DNA of 64,000 nucleotides from Capsicum annuum (GCF_002878395.1 NC_061116.1:126766433-126830432); one strand, 5' to 3'. Positions 44,797-56,400 are shown, numbered from the stretch's first letter. Translations and numbers: made by a program. Notes: generated by a model from the letters alone, not told the origin.

Positions 44797-44815
44797 TTTG
44801 GTATCATAGCCGAGC
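44797..44815 (+). other. Primer binding site of element G
   Basis: TTTGGTATCATAGCCGAGC matches TGGTATCAGAGCC at all but one or two positions. Confidence 0.7.
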
Positions 44816-46134
44816 TTGATTTTGTTCCAATAAATTCAAACTTTAGTTTGCTATCTAGAAATTTAAAGAAAAAGTGTCAAAAAATTTTAGAGTAAAACCT
44901 AAAAAAAATTCTATGTTTTGGAGTCCCTTTTGTTGTTTCCGCACTACATTTGTTTCCTCTACTGTTATTAGGGTTACAACCTTGAGATTTGGGCCTTGAT
45001 TGTTTGGATTTGAGAAGAACCTAACATTGCGTTCTTGAAATTTGAAGAAAGAGAAGAACTGATTTCTTAGATCTACATATTTTTGGTAAGAATTCGAGGT
45101 TGAAATTATTAAAAAAAGTGTTATCTATATTGTGAGGAATGTTGGGTTGAAAGATGGTGCCATTTGGAGAAACTTCAAAATTTTCACCATTGTTGTGTTT
45201 TTGAAGCTTGAATAAATTGAAAATGGGTTGAAAATCTAATTTTTTGTAAAGATTTGAAGGTTAATAATTCTTGTAGTTGTAATGTGTTCCTTACATTGAC
45301 GAGAGCCTACAGTTAAAATTTTGGACAATTTGACGCAAGCGTGCACAAGCTGAAAATTGTTGCGTTCTTTGTATTCTGGTGAAGATTCATATCATTATGC
45401 TAAATTATCAACAAAATGTCTTTATTTGATCCAAGAAAAAGAAAGAAAAATTGTGCAAAAGTATTAGTACAAAGGTATCTTCAAAGGTCTAAGGAATATT
45501 TAAGAAGAAGAAGACAAAGGGGGACCACAAGGAGGACAATTTGGTACTTAGCAAGGCTGGTTTGACTAATCTGAACCCGTTGTTTCCTAGAGGTGGACCT
45601 GACCTGATAAATCATGTCCAATTCATCCCAAACGAGTAGCTCATGTGCCCAAGGTACATCTAAGGTGCGTTAGGTCTACCCTAGATTTGCTCTAGCATGT
45701 TCAAATGCATATTAAGCCTTCCAATCCACTTTTTGCAAGGTTCAAATAATCAAACTTCATTTATTAATTCTTAAATTTATCTTTTGATTCTTAAAAACTA
45801 ATAATTTATATATTAGTTGATTTATTAGTTCTTGAGTCCGATTTTATTCTTATCGGTTCTGTACTTTTCGCTTTTGCTTTCGCTGCTGATTCTTCATTAA
45901 AGTGCAATAGTTTATTTTTGAGTTTTCTTTTAAATTTTAAACAATGACCCATTCTGATCAAAAGCGCTAAGTTTTACCATGTCATATAATTTTAGTACAA
46001 ATTATCTATCAATACTTGCGACGCCACTTGAGAAACAAAAAAAAAGTATGTGCTCCAAGAGCTTGTGAGATTGATTTCTTAGCTTTAACTTGTTTATTGT
46101 TTTTATTTTTATTTAGTATTTCATTTTAGGTACA
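44816..46134 (+). other. Element G leader
   Basis: Non-coding leader of about 1.3 kb, partly alignable to the complement of 1947-3290. It ends TTTTAGGTACA before an ATG at 46135; the TTTTAG could be a splice acceptor, but no donor is proved. Confidence 0.5.
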
Positions 46135-46260
46135 ATGGCCAAGGAAGGTGAGATACCTAATTCCACTATTCAAGTGGCTTTATCTTCCATCATTAAGAAG
46201 ATTTATGCTATGGATAACCGACTAGGAACTCGTGGAGGATTTCAGACTAGTATGGACGGA
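46135..46260 (+). pseudogene. Element G gag, N-terminal part, interrupted by a transposon
   Basis: ATG at 46135 reads MAKEGEIPNSTIQVALSSII then KKIYAMDNRLGTRGGFQTS, a polar N terminus. It stops making sense at 46261, where a hAT-like insertion begins. The continuation is at 47116. Confidence 0.5.
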
Positions 46261-47115
46261 ACTGTAGTGGTGGCAATTGGGTTGTTTGAGATGAATTTGG
46301 GTGGGTAAAAATTGGGTTAATCCATAAAGGGTTCATTACCCAACTCTACGCAAAATAACTTCGGCTAATGTGGGTTGGGTCAAGATGGGCTAAACCTTGA
46401 GTTGTAGCCCAACCAGCCCAACTCGACCCACCTTTTCGTCTTTACTTTTAATAAATACTAATAAACATTAGCAACCAAATATTTACAAAGAAATGAATCA
46501 GCATGCACAAATTGAAGTTATAAGTTCTTTATTTTAGGAATTTGAACTTACTAAATGAAGAAAATATTTTATTGTATATTTTTATATCTCTCTTCCTATA
46601 AAGTACAGGCATAGGGATTTTTTTTTAATTTGTCTAAAAAAGTTTTACCTTTCTCACAAAATAAAGGATCATACTACAGATGATGATATCTTTACTGTTC
46701 TCCTATAGTGTGCCTATGCTATTTTAGCTAGATGAAATAATCTTTGATCTTCAGATAACATAAATAGGTCTTACAATTTTTTTCTTTTATAGTAAAATTT
46801 CTGCTCTACTTTTAATTAGGAAAATAAACAATTTATTGCATTGACTTACATAGTATATATTCTTCTCTAGATTTGCTTAAATTTTCATTGCATAATTACG
46901 TCTAGATTAATAAAATAAGGCTTTGTTAAAAGCTTTAAGAAATTTATGGGTCAACTATGGGCATCATTAGGGTCTATTTGGGATGGTGATTTGAAATGGG
47001 TTAATTTGGGCTAGCCCATATTAGCCCATTACCAAAGTCACTCTTGCCCAAACCCATCAAACCTTGGGTGGGTTGGGCGGGTCATGTAGGTTTGGGATAA
47101 TTTTGCCACCCCAAA
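46261..47115. mobile_element. Non-autonomous hAT-like insertion in element G gag
   Basis: An 855 bp stretch between near-identical flanks ATGGACGGA (46252-46260) and ATGGAAGGA (47116-47124). The left end has GTAGTGGTGGCAA and the complement of the right end TTTGGGGTGGCAA, the short imperfect terminal repeats usual for hAT elements (CAGGGGTGGCAA). An 8 bp duplication is typical of hAT. Both subterminal parts are rich in GGGTTGGG/CCCAACC motifs. No transposase is visible. Confidence 0.7.
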
Positions 47116-47910
47116 ATGGAAGGATGGTTAACATGGAAGGATGTATAAACTCCACCACATCCACTCGTCAAAAGTATCATGCTTCCTCTAGTGGGAAAGC
47201 TCAAAACAACTCCACTATTATAAGCTAGTCAACACTCGACTAAATGCTCAATCCACTAAGACAAGTAGGTTATCCTATCCTCTAAGGCATTACTTTCCCC
47301 AATAATCAAAATAATTTTTGTCCACTACCAGCCCAATTCAATCAAGTAAACTAAAAAGCTCTACAAAAAAAACCCATTAACCAAAATCCACCCCTTCAAA
47401 TCCCGGATAACCAAAACTAAACAATCATAATTTAAGATGTATTAGGTAATGAAATTCATGGATCACATGAAAAGATTGATAAAGTGGTTTTCTTAATTAA
47501 TTTTTTATAGAACAGATGACAATCTTATAGGGAATGACATAAAGGACGAGGAGGAATATGTGGTCCAGTTCCCCATGGAAAAAGAATCATGGGAAACCAA
47601 CCTTACGTTCAAGAAGATCATCAATAGGATCAAAAAGGAAATGTGGGTCGAGTTATGGGTCTTAACTCCATAAAGATTACACTTTCTACATTTGAAAGAA
47701 CTAGTATCCATTAATTTACCTTGATTGGGAAGTATAATACAACAGGATATTCAAACTCGATGAGTTAACTAGACACAAGAAAGTCGTCTTTACAATTGCT
47801 CAATTTCAAGGGTATGCTTCTACTTATTGGGATATAAAGAGGGATAAATGAGAGAGAAATGGTAATTCTGATCTGAGATAAACCTAATCAAGTCCTTATT
47901 GTAATAGGCA
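47116..47910 (+). pseudogene. Element G gag, remaining part
   Basis: After the insertion, one frame reads MVNMEGCINSTTSTRQKYHA and on, a polar Ser/Asn-rich stretch. A block at 47540-47640 gives EEEYVVQFPMEKESWE. The conserved Ty3/gypsy gag core is at 47765-47850: KKVVFTIAQFQGYASTYWDI then KRDK, like the KxKLA-x-EF-GYA-x-WW motif of the capsid domain. Stops interrupt it. The sequence ends at the LTR of element C. Confidence 0.6.
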
Positions 47911-48761
47911 TGTCAAGTCAAATAAGGACTGGATATTACCCCCGATACATAATCCAACCAACAAATGATCCACAATTTAATAATCCTATCCATATCCATT
48001 CCATATCACACCTAAGTCTAGAATTTGTCCATACAAATCCTCTAAAAGTAAAAATGAATACCTGATCGGGACCTGCCCCGACCATAGCTAAAACCAATAT
48101 CTGAGTCAAAAATAAAAAGGATAAAAGAAACTCAAAGCAAGAAATAGAGCCTTACAAAGTATAAAAGCGCACCACTTAAAGTAAATAATCTGTCCCCGAA
48201 TCTGAGTCACTGAGAAAGAGGTGTGAAAGTATGACCAGCACCTGCATCACGTGGGTATACAAAATTAGAGGATGTTTATTGGTAAATCTCTAGCATGTAA
48301 CTCAAAGATATGGATAAAACAATGCCAATAGTTAAAACCCAATCAACAATTGTATATAACCCATGCAATAACATACACATATTTACATATATACAGTATT
48401 GGTATAATGAACAAGATTAGAATGAACTTTGGAATCTTTACCCGTGGTTATGTAGCATAATCATCATAGAACAAGTCACCCATGGGATATATGGGCCCAC
48501 CTCTCCCCTAGATAGAAGGGCCCCAATGTACGTAGCCATACAAACCAGAAAATATCCATAACCTTATATGCTTTTATGGGGGACTCAAACCTTATGGTAT
48601 AATTAAGCTAACATATCACCAATCTATATAATATGGGATTCTTTAACCTCCAATTAATTTATTCATTTGAGTGACTCAAACCTCCAAACCATATAACAAC
48701 TACACCAACTAGCACGGTTCCCAGTGTTAGTCTTTTAGAATTCACTTTCGTGGAAAACTAC
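47911..48761 (-). mobile_element. Element C 3' LTR, left part, split by element B
   Basis: Proposed left edge is TGTCAAGTCAAAT at 47911, uncertain by tens of bases. The text follows the order seen in element D LTRs: GACCTGCCCCGACCATAGC (48070; D has GACATGACCCCGACAATGGC at 13813), CTCTAGCATGTAACTCA (48289; D ATGCTAGCATGTAACACA) and GTTCCCAGTGTT (48717; 18507 in D). It breaks at 48761 in GGAAAACTAC and resumes at 58897. Together the two parts give about 2.15 kb, close to D's 2.11 kb. Confidence 0.65.
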
Positions 48762-51237
48762 GATAATACCCCATACTTCTACCTAGCATAAATTCATCCT
48801 GAAGATGTCAAAGACATACTTTGAAGCTGAATACACTTTTATACATGTCGTATTTTCTGGATTTTTACTATTTGTTGTGTGTAAAATTCAATAAGATTTC
48901 CATCGATACCAAATTTTCCTAAGTTCAAAAACCAGGTAAGAAGTTATGGCAATTTAAATTTTCAGTCGTAAAACACCGTTATCTCAGTCAGTGGTGCATC
49001 GTGCCATAAGCCAAAATGACATTTGCCAATTTCCAGTAAGACTCTACATTTTCACCACATCGTGGAGGGCTCTTAAATCCTAATTTTCAAAATCCAGTGA
49101 AGCTCTACAATGACCCTGCATCACTCCGTCAGCCCAGTTCCCAGTGGGTAATTTTATGTGACATGGCGTGATAGCACCACGTCGTGCCATGGGTCCAAGT
49201 TAGGAAATTTTAAACAAAATTATAAAAATGCATCCACGGTTAAATAGGTCTTTTCCCATGATTTTAGTTCAGCCTTAAACACAAAATTTAACCCTACATG
49301 ACCTAAGGATATCATTATTCACTCTATTTTTCCCTATTTCTTCATGCACTCTCAAAGCCAAGAAACCCTAATCTTAAAAATTCAAGGGCAAGGATCAACA
49401 ACCTCTCAAAGGATCTTTATGGAGTTACATTCTAAGGTATACCATGTGTTGATTCATGGGTCTCTTTCACCCATGAAGCTCAAGAATTTCTTTTTAAAAA
49501 TCCAAGATTTGTATATTTATGAATGTTCATGATTTGAATGAATTGAAAATTGATGTTAATGTTGTTGGTTGGTTTCGTTCCATGTCATAGACTATTTATT
49601 TACAAGAATTGGTTCTAATATGTAATGATTTATGTTATATTCATTATAAACCCTTTAATTTACAAGTTGGTTTATTGATCTATGATTATTAGATATGTTT
49701 ATAATTGCATAACTAAAGCGTGCTCCCTATATATTTTATTAAATGCCTATGTGAAGGAAAAGTGCCATACTAGTATGATAATATGAAATCCCCCATCATG
49801 TACAAGTTATCAATGTCAAGTGTTTGATGAAATATCTTAGCCAATGGGTTATGTATTATTGATGTTGGTCCTGTATTTAAAAAGTCATGCTTTGTCAGTT
49901 TCCTTCTATTGAGTCTTAAGGGTACCTGTACCCAAAAAATATAGTTGTGTTCCTTGAGTTAGTGACATGTATTATGATATCCTCAGTCAAGCCATGATCC
50001 ATAGAACTTAGTCAGTTATGTGAATCAAGAAAGCTCAGTAATTCCATAATCTCAATAGTATTCTGTCAGTTAGTGGAACTCCATGAATTCAGTGTAGTAC
50101 AGTTCAATTAATCATGTTCAGTGTCTATTTAGATGGGAGTAGGAATTAGCACCGAGTTAACCCAAGGATGAGAACACACACTATCTGATGAGGCTGTGAT
50201 TCTAGGAAGTCATCCTTGCTTTCTAGAACTATGTAGCCAGTATAGGTTGAGACATCAACACTGTCAGGTGAGGGTTGATGAGGTGGATAAACACTGTCAG
50301 ATGAAGGTCCCACCGTTTTCATTTGGGGACACTATCATATGAGGGTCACTCACAGCTTATTCTTACACATGGTGCGGTATTGACACCCTTCTAATTAGGC
50401 TTACAGATTGGACCTCAACTCAACTATAATGTGTTATCAAGGGTATGTCGGTTAGATGACTACTTCTGACAGTCTTAGTCTTAGTTTCAGTAACAGAACT
50501 CAGATAGTTCTATAGCATTCAAGACTATCAGTTAAAGTCAACTAGTTCTATCAGAACCTGGACTATCAGATATAGTCGCTCAGTATCAGTTATTTCAGTT
50601 ATACAGTTATTAGTAACTCATGCTATCAGTATTGAGGTTCAGTAATCAAGTTATCATAAACACAATTACAGTTATTATGTATTCATACATGCATTCTCAT
50701 GTTCATGTTATATAGTTCGTTAATTCAGTTCATGCATATGTACCCTTTGCATTCAACATACCTCACATGCATACTAGTATATTCAATCGTAATAATGCAT
50801 ATGCGCTATGGTGTTTTATACCATAGCTTTAAAAGCATAAGCTCCAGTTCATCAGTAGCCACCAGATTAAGTAGTGAGTCCTCACTATTTAAGGATGATA
50901 TTATTAGTTATTTAATTATCTCAGTTAGCTTTCAGTAGATGGAGTTACTTGGGGACATGTCCAATCAACTCCTTATTCATACAATTAGAGGTTTTTAAGA
51001 CTACCACGTTTAGATAATTTATTTTAGTTGTTTTGGGTATTTCATACCCCATCAAGATATTATGTTATATCAGTTATGTTATAGTTTTGAAGCTTATGGC
51101 CTTTCAACCTTTATTACTATATTTATACAGTATATTATGCAATGTTCAGGTAAAGCTATTAATCATGGGTTACCTTATGGTCCTTCGGGTTTAGGAGCAC
51201 TGTGTAGCATTCTGGGTACTAGATTTGGCGCGTTACA
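48762..51237 (+). mobile_element. Element B 5' LTR
   Basis: It starts GATAATACCCCATACTTC (TG lost) and ends GCGTTACA. Four units with ACACTGTCAGATGAGGGT-like text lie at 50175-50345; a (CAGT)-rich zone follows at 50460-50660. Confidence 0.87.
50175..50350 (+). repeat. Four ACACTGTCAGATGAGGG units in element B 5' LTR
   Basis: Units at about 50176 (CACTATCTGATGAGG), 50259 (ACTGTCAGGTGAGGG), 50291 (ACTGTCAGATGAAGG) and 50328 (ACTATCATATGAGGG). The same four occur in the 3' LTR at 57816-57982. Confidence 0.8.
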
Positions 51238-51240
51238 AAC

Positions 51241-51254
51241 TTGTTATCAGAGCC
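51241..51254 (+). other. Primer binding site of element B
   Basis: TTGTTATCAGAGCC follows TTACAAAC; one mismatch to TTGGTATCAGAGCC. This is the best preserved primer site in the plus-strand elements. Confidence 0.8.
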
Positions 51255-51461
51255 TAAGGTTCAATAGAGTCCTAGGAAGTCTGAAAGCCACATCTAGTAT
51301 AGTCTTGTACATGGGTGTGTTGCGCACCATATTTCTGTGTAGGAGGCTATGAGATATTTTAGGAACAGTTTCCCTTCTTTTAGTATTCATGTTGTGCCAG
51401 TAAGCATGAGCTCAAAATTCAACTCTCAGTCTAATCCGTTTCTCTCTTTCTTCTATAGAAC
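51255..51461 (+). other. Element B leader with conserved block
   Basis: 'tatagtcttgtacatgggtg', 'ttgcgcaccatatttctgtg' and 'aggctatgagatattttagg' (51297-51364) are shared with A, D and E. ATGGGTG and CACCAT could pair across TGTTGCG. Confidence 0.65.
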
Positions 51462-52600
51462 ATGCCTCTCAAAAGAAGATATGGAAATCAACCAGCCTTT
51501 TAGCCTGTCTAAGTAGATCACTTGGACTAACATGTTTCTCATGCAGTGTTCAGGGCTACATTCACGTCTCTTGCTAATTTAGTTGCTGGTCAGAATGAAT
51601 GACCAGATGTTGTTTTAGCCAACCCAGTGGCTAATTCAGCTGTAACCAAGATTTGGGACTTTACTCGAATGAATCCTCTATTCTTTTTCGGGTCTAAATC
51701 AGAAGAGGATCCTTAGGAATTCCTTGTCCAGGTTTAGAAGGTTATGTATATCATGGGGGTTACTTCTAGAGAGAGTACTGAGCTAGCTGCATGTCAATTG
51801 CAGGATATTGCTCACACTTGGTTCAAATAATGGAAAGTATAAAGGGTTGTAGATGCAGGGCCTATTGAGTGGGAGGAGTTTGCTACTCCTTTCTTAGATA
51901 GATTCTTTCACCTAGAGTTAAGAAAAGATAAGATATTAGAATTTATCAACCTTAAGAAAGGAAATATGACGGTGAAAGAGTATTCTCTTAACTTTACTTA
52001 ATTAGCCAAATATGCTCCCTATGTAGTGGCAGATAGCAAGGCCAAGATGAGTAAGTTTGTTTCTAGGGTGAATAATAGTGAGGTTAATGAGTGTAGGTCT
52101 GCAATGTTTAATAATAACATAAACATAGCCAAGCTTATGACCTATGCTCAATAGATATAAGAGAAAAAGATCAAGATAAGGGAGAAGAAGAATAAGAAAG
52201 CAAGGATAGGTAGTTTCAACTTTGCTCAGCCCAAATCAAAAAGAGGAAACCATTCTCAGTTCTATCCTAAGTCATCCGTCACAAATTCTTCTTTAGCTAG
52301 TGCTCTAGCTTTTAAGTTCAGGGATAGTAATAGAGATAGGGTGCCAGGCTCTAAGCCTCAGGGCAGTGTCATCAATTCCCAAACTAATTCTATTTGTCAA
52401 ACTAGTGGTAAGAACCACGAGGGTACTTGCAGAGTTGGCATTGATGTCTATTTCAGATGTGGCAAGTCAGGCCACAGAGTTAGTGATTGACCCAGTCAGG
52501 TTATCAGGGTCAGCAGAACCGTTCCTCGGTCCAGTCCGATTGCCCAAATCAGCAGGGTACCACTTCTAGTGATACTAGTGGGCAATGCCCAAACAGACTT
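51462..52600 (+). pseudogene. Element B gag, broken
   Basis: ATG at 51462 begins MPLKRRYGNQPAF, then TAG. The frame stays readable through IWDFTRMNPLFFFGSKSEED, WEEFATPFLDRFFHLELRKD, KILEFINLKKGNMTVKEYSL, LAKYAPYVVADSKAKMSKFV and to the nucleocapsid CQTSGKNHEGTC and YFRCGKSGHRVSD, where the first Cys is Tyr and the last is a TGA. At least seven nonsense codons but few shifts, so decay was mainly by substitution. Confidence 0.8.
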
Positions 52601-52852
52601 TACACTCTTCAGTCCTGGCATGGTCAGGAAAATTTGCTTGATGTAGTTACTGGTACATTACAAATCTTTCACTTGCATGTTTATGCTTTGCTAGATCCTG
52701 GAGATTTCTTGTCTTTTATTACAGTTTTTATTGCAGTTGATTTCGAAGTCAGTCCTAAAATTCTAGCAGAGCCCTTCTTAGTATGTACTCCAGTGGGTAA
52801 AACCATCATAGCCCAACGGGTATACATAAAATGCCCGGTTATGATATTTTAG
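52600..52852 (+). pseudogene. Element B protease
   Basis: Within an open stretch (52487-52852), VVTGTLQIFHLHVYALLDPG then DFLSFITVFIAVDF contains the active-site DPG, the form usual in these plant elements. The end IIAQRVYIKCPVMIF precedes a TAG. Catalytic Asp and Gly are both present. Confidence 0.7.
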
Positions 52853-53143
52853 ATAGTCACCTCAGAAGACTTAGTCAAATTAGAGATGATTAATTTTGAT
52901 GTAATTCTCGGCATGGATTGGATTCATTCCTGCTATGCCATAGTAGACTGCAGTAACAGAATAGACTAGTTCAAGTTTAATAATGAACCTATCCTAGAGT
53001 AGAGGGGTAGTACTTCAGCTTTCAGAAGTCAGCTTATTTCCTACCTTCAGGCATGGAAAATAATGTTCAAAATATATGTCTATCATCTTATTTGAGTTAA
53101 GGACACTAGTTTCAAAACTTCCAGTCTTGAATCAGTCCCATTC

Positions 53144-54080
53144 ATGAGTGAATATTCAGTTGTCTTTCTCGAAGATCTTTCAGGAATTCCTCCCAAAAAG
53201 GAAATAAACTTCGGCATTGATCTTCTTCTAGATACTCAGCCTATATCTATTCTTTCATATAGATTGGCACCAATGATACTCAAAGAACTTAAAGAGCAGT
53301 TGAAAGATATCTTAGTTAAGGGATTCATCAGACCCAGTGTGTCCCCGTGGTGTGCACCAGTTTTATTCATGCGCAAGAAATGTGGTTCTATTAGAATATG
53401 CATTGATTACCGTCAGCTTAATAAAGTCACAGTCAAGAACAAGTATCCAATTCCCAAATTGAAGACTTGTTTGATTAACTTTAGGGTGCTAGCTATTTAT
53501 CTAAGATAGACCTCAGATCAGGCTATCATCAGCTCAGAGTAAGGGAATGTGATATTCCAAAAGTATCTTTTTGAACTCGGTATGGTCACTTCGAATTCCT
53601 AGTCATGTACTTTGGTCTTACCAATGCCCCTACAACTTTCATGGAATTGAAGAACCGAGTGTTCAAGTAGTACTAAGACATATTTGTTATAGTCTTCATA
53701 GATGATATTCTAGTCTATTTCTGTAGTGAGCATGATCATACAGACTATCTCAGAATTGTACTTTAGACTTTCAGAGATCATCAGCTTTTTGCCAAATTCA
53801 GTAAGTGCATGTTTTGGCTAAGGTCAGTAGCATTACTTAGTTATATTATCTCCGGTGATGGCATTAGGGTTGATCCTAAAAAGACCAAAGTTGTAAGAAA
53901 TTGGCCTCTCCCTATCTTTCCATCAAATATCAAGAGTTTCTTGGGTTTGGTTGGCTATTACTAATGGTTTGTTAAGGGAATTTACTCTATTGTATCCCCC
54001 ATGTCTAGATTTACTCAGAAGAAAGTCAAGTTTTAATGGTCAGACCCTTGCGAGAAGAGTTTTTAGGAATTGAAGACTCG
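53144..54080 (+). pseudogene. Element B reverse transcriptase, frameshifted
   Basis: The open stretch 53144-53509 carries [40 protein letters not shown] and [21 protein letters not shown] shift near 53460 changes frame; the other frame continues with [40 protein letters not shown] and the catalytic box VFIDDILVYF at about 53693-53722, with both aspartates intact. SNIKSFLGLVGYY follows near 53925. Stops TAG/TAA occur at several CAG/CAA or TGG positions. Confidence 0.82.
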
Positions 54081-54099
54081 ACTCACCTTAGCTCTTCAA

Positions 54100-54500
54100 G
54101 ATGGTTCAGATGGTTATTGTGATGCATCTATAGTAGGTTTTGGTTATATCCTTATGCAGCATGGTAAGGTCATATTCTACGCCTCCAGACAACTTAAATC
54201 CCATTAGAAAAATTATCCTACTCATGATCTTGAGTTAGTAGCCGTAGTATTTGCCTTAAATATTTAGAGGCATTACTTGTATGGAGTTTATGTAGATGCG
54301 TTCACAGATCATAAGATTCTTTGGTATGTCTTTTCTCAAAAAGATCTGAATCTTTGTCAGAGAAGGTGGTTAGAGCTATTGAATAATTATAACATAAGTA
54401 TCCTTTGTCATCCAGGTAAGGCCAACATAGTGGGCGATGCTCTCAGTACACTGTCTATGGGTAGTGTTGCTCATGTCCAGGGCAGTAAGAAGAAGCTAGC
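54100..54500 (+). pseudogene. Element B RNase H
   Basis: DGYCDASIVGFGYILMQHGK (54110) keeps the catalytic Asp. After one TAG in RQLKSH and one in ALNI-x-RHY, an open stretch runs YGVYVDAFTDHKILWYVFSQ, KDLNLCQRRWLELLNNYNIS and ANIVGDALSTLSMGSVAHVQ. Length and order are normal for this family. Confidence 0.8.
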
Positions 54501-54579
54501 TCAGGAAATTTATCAGCTTGCTAGACTAGGCGTTCTCTTAGTTAACACAGATCAGGGTGATATAAGGGTTCAGAGTAGT

Positions 54580-55560
54580 TCAAAATCATCTCTAGTTTCT
54601 GAGGTAAAACAAAAGCTAGATAGAGATCCTAAACTAGTCAAGTTGATAGAGTCAGTAAAGGATCAGAACGTTAAGGTTTCCTCCCAAGGAGGGGATGGTG
54701 TATTTCATTATTAGGGTCATCTATGTGCTCCAGATGTAGATGAATTGAGGCTGAAATTCTGCCAGAAGCGCATAGTAAGCGCCATTCTATTCATCTAGGG
54801 GCCACGAAGGTTTACCTCAACTTATGAGAGATCTATTGTTCGAGTGGGATGAAAATAGATGTGGCAGAGTTTGTTGCTAATTTCTCTACATATCAGCAGG
54901 TTAAGATAGAGCATCAGAAGCCTAGTGGGTCCATGCAAGAGTTCAATATTCTTACTTGGAAGTTGGAAGAATTGTACATGGAGTTCTTGACGAGTTTGCC
55001 GTATACCCGACATCATTATGATTCAGATTGGGTCATTGTAGATAGGATGACCAAATCAGCTCTTTTCCTTCCAGTCCATACCTCTTATTCAGCCGAGGAT
55101 TATGCCAAACTCTATATCAGAGAGTTAGTCAGATTGAATGGTGTTCCATTGTCTATTATCTCAGATATCGGTACCTAGTTCACGTCTCATTTCTGAAAGG
55201 CATTTCAAAAAGGTTTTAGTACCCAAGTTCATCTCACTAGTGCTTTCGTTCCTCTAACAGATTGTCAAGAAGAAAAGATGATTCTAACTTTAAAAAAATA
55301 TTGCGAGCATGTGCAATTGATTTCAAAGGTAGTTGGGATGACCACTTACCTTTGATTGAGTTTGCATACAACAACCACAACTATCATTTCAGTATTAAGA
55401 TGGATCCATTTGAAACTCTATATAGTAGGAGATGCAGATCTCCAGTTGGTTGGTTTGAAGTTAGTGAGGCCTCAGTTATAAGGCCTGACTTAGTATTTGA
55501 TGACTTAGAAAAAGTCCAGTTGATTTGAGAAAGACTTTGGGCTGCTCAGAGCCGACAGAA
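54580..55560 (+). pseudogene. Element B integrase, broken
   Basis: It follows RNase H in the same frame: LVSEVKQKLDRDPKLVKLIE (54592). The HHCC region is shifted near 54755 and partly lost. The open piece 54849-55178 has MEFLTSLPYTRHHYDSDWVI (first catalytic Asp changed to Glu), SAEDYAKLYIRELVRLNGVP and SIISDIGT (second Asp kept). The third acidic residue lies in CQEEKMILTLKKILRACAID (55262 onward), then FKGSWDDHLPLIEFAYNNHN and SRRCRSPVGWFEVSEASVIR. Confidence 0.78.
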
Positions 55561-55990
55561 GTCTTATGGAGATGTGATTATGTTTATCTAAAGATCTCTC
55601 CCATTAAGAGAGTGAAGAGATTCGACAAGAAGGAAAAGCTCAGTCCCTGATATGTCGGTCCATTCAAAATTCTCAATCGCTTCGGCAAAGTAGATTATGA
55701 GCTCGAATAGCCTTCAGATATTCCCTCGGTTCATCCAGTCTTCTATGTCTCTTTGCTCAAGAAGTGAATAGGCGACCAAGTTGTTGTAGTCCCTATTCAA
55801 AGAATAGATATTAAGAACATCCTCTGTTTTGAAGAGATTCCAGTCAAAATTCTTGACAATCAAACTCGGAGACTGAGGAACAAAGGATTCTCTCTAGTCA
55901 AAGTCCTTTGGCAGAATCTTTCCATTGAAAGAGCTACTTGAGAAGAACAAGCAGACATACACACCAAGTATCCTCACTCTACTCTGTTAA
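55560..55990 (+). pseudogene. Element B GPY/F module and chromodomain
   Basis: ISPIKRVKRFDKKEKLSP-type text, YVGPFKILNRFGKVDYELE and SVHPVFYVSLLKK (55595-55770) form the GPY/F region with single stops. The chromodomain FEEIPVKILDNQTRRLRNKG then FSLVKVLWQNLSIERAT, TGA, EEQADIHTKYPHS (55832-55980) is nearly complete in one frame, spoiled by one TGA at the conserved Trp. Confidence 0.8.
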
Positions 55991-56387
55991 TTCAGACACA
56001 GCCCAAGGTAACAACTTTCCATAAGCCTTTCAGTTTCTTGTTCAGATTTCAGTTACAACTTGGTGTCCAGTTCATTTTAGGAATTCCATTATAAACTTGG
56101 CATCAATACCATTGCATAGTCATTCATGCATTCATGTGTCAGTTCAATCATGTATTCATGCTATAGATTTGCATAGTCAGTTTGATGAGAAACTCATCTT
56201 ACTAGTAATTCAGTCATGCAGTCATAAATCTATTATTCGTGCATCAAATATGCATATTCAGCATAATACATTTAGCTTGTCAGTTATATTAGTCGTGAAA
56301 TCATGTTTCAATTGTTCATATTCAGCATGTACTTCAGTCTTTCATTTCTCCCATCTCAGTTGGTTTCATTTATGGATGAATGTTCCT
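55991..56387 (+). other. Element B 3' untranslated region
   Basis: No coding. Repeated short text of the kind TCATGCATTCATGTGTCAGT (56120-56240). It ends with GGATGAATGTTCCTAAG, the pre-purine-tract box. Confidence 0.55.
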
Positions 56388-56400
56388 AAGGGGGAGATAT
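56388..56400 (+). other. Polypurine tract of element B
   Basis: AAGGGGGAGATAT abuts TGTAATACCCC. Confidence 0.88.

Larger units (their letters stand above)
44220..47910 (+). mobile_element. Element G: partial LTR retrotransposon (5' LTR, leader, gag), plus orientation
   Basis: An LTR of about 0.57 kb, a primer site, a long leader (1.3 kb) and part of gag follow in order. The body is cut at about 47910 where the LTR of element C begins. It is the same family as G' (1947-4009) in the opposite orientation. The gag matches Ty3/gypsy type, so G is a Ty3/gypsy element outside the Tekay copies here; I cannot place its clade. Confidence 0.6.

Noticed and set aside
44797..44815. tRNA gene fragment
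   Set aside because: The match is only to the primer-site part complementary to a tRNA 3' end and sits at an LTR border; no cloverleaf can be formed.
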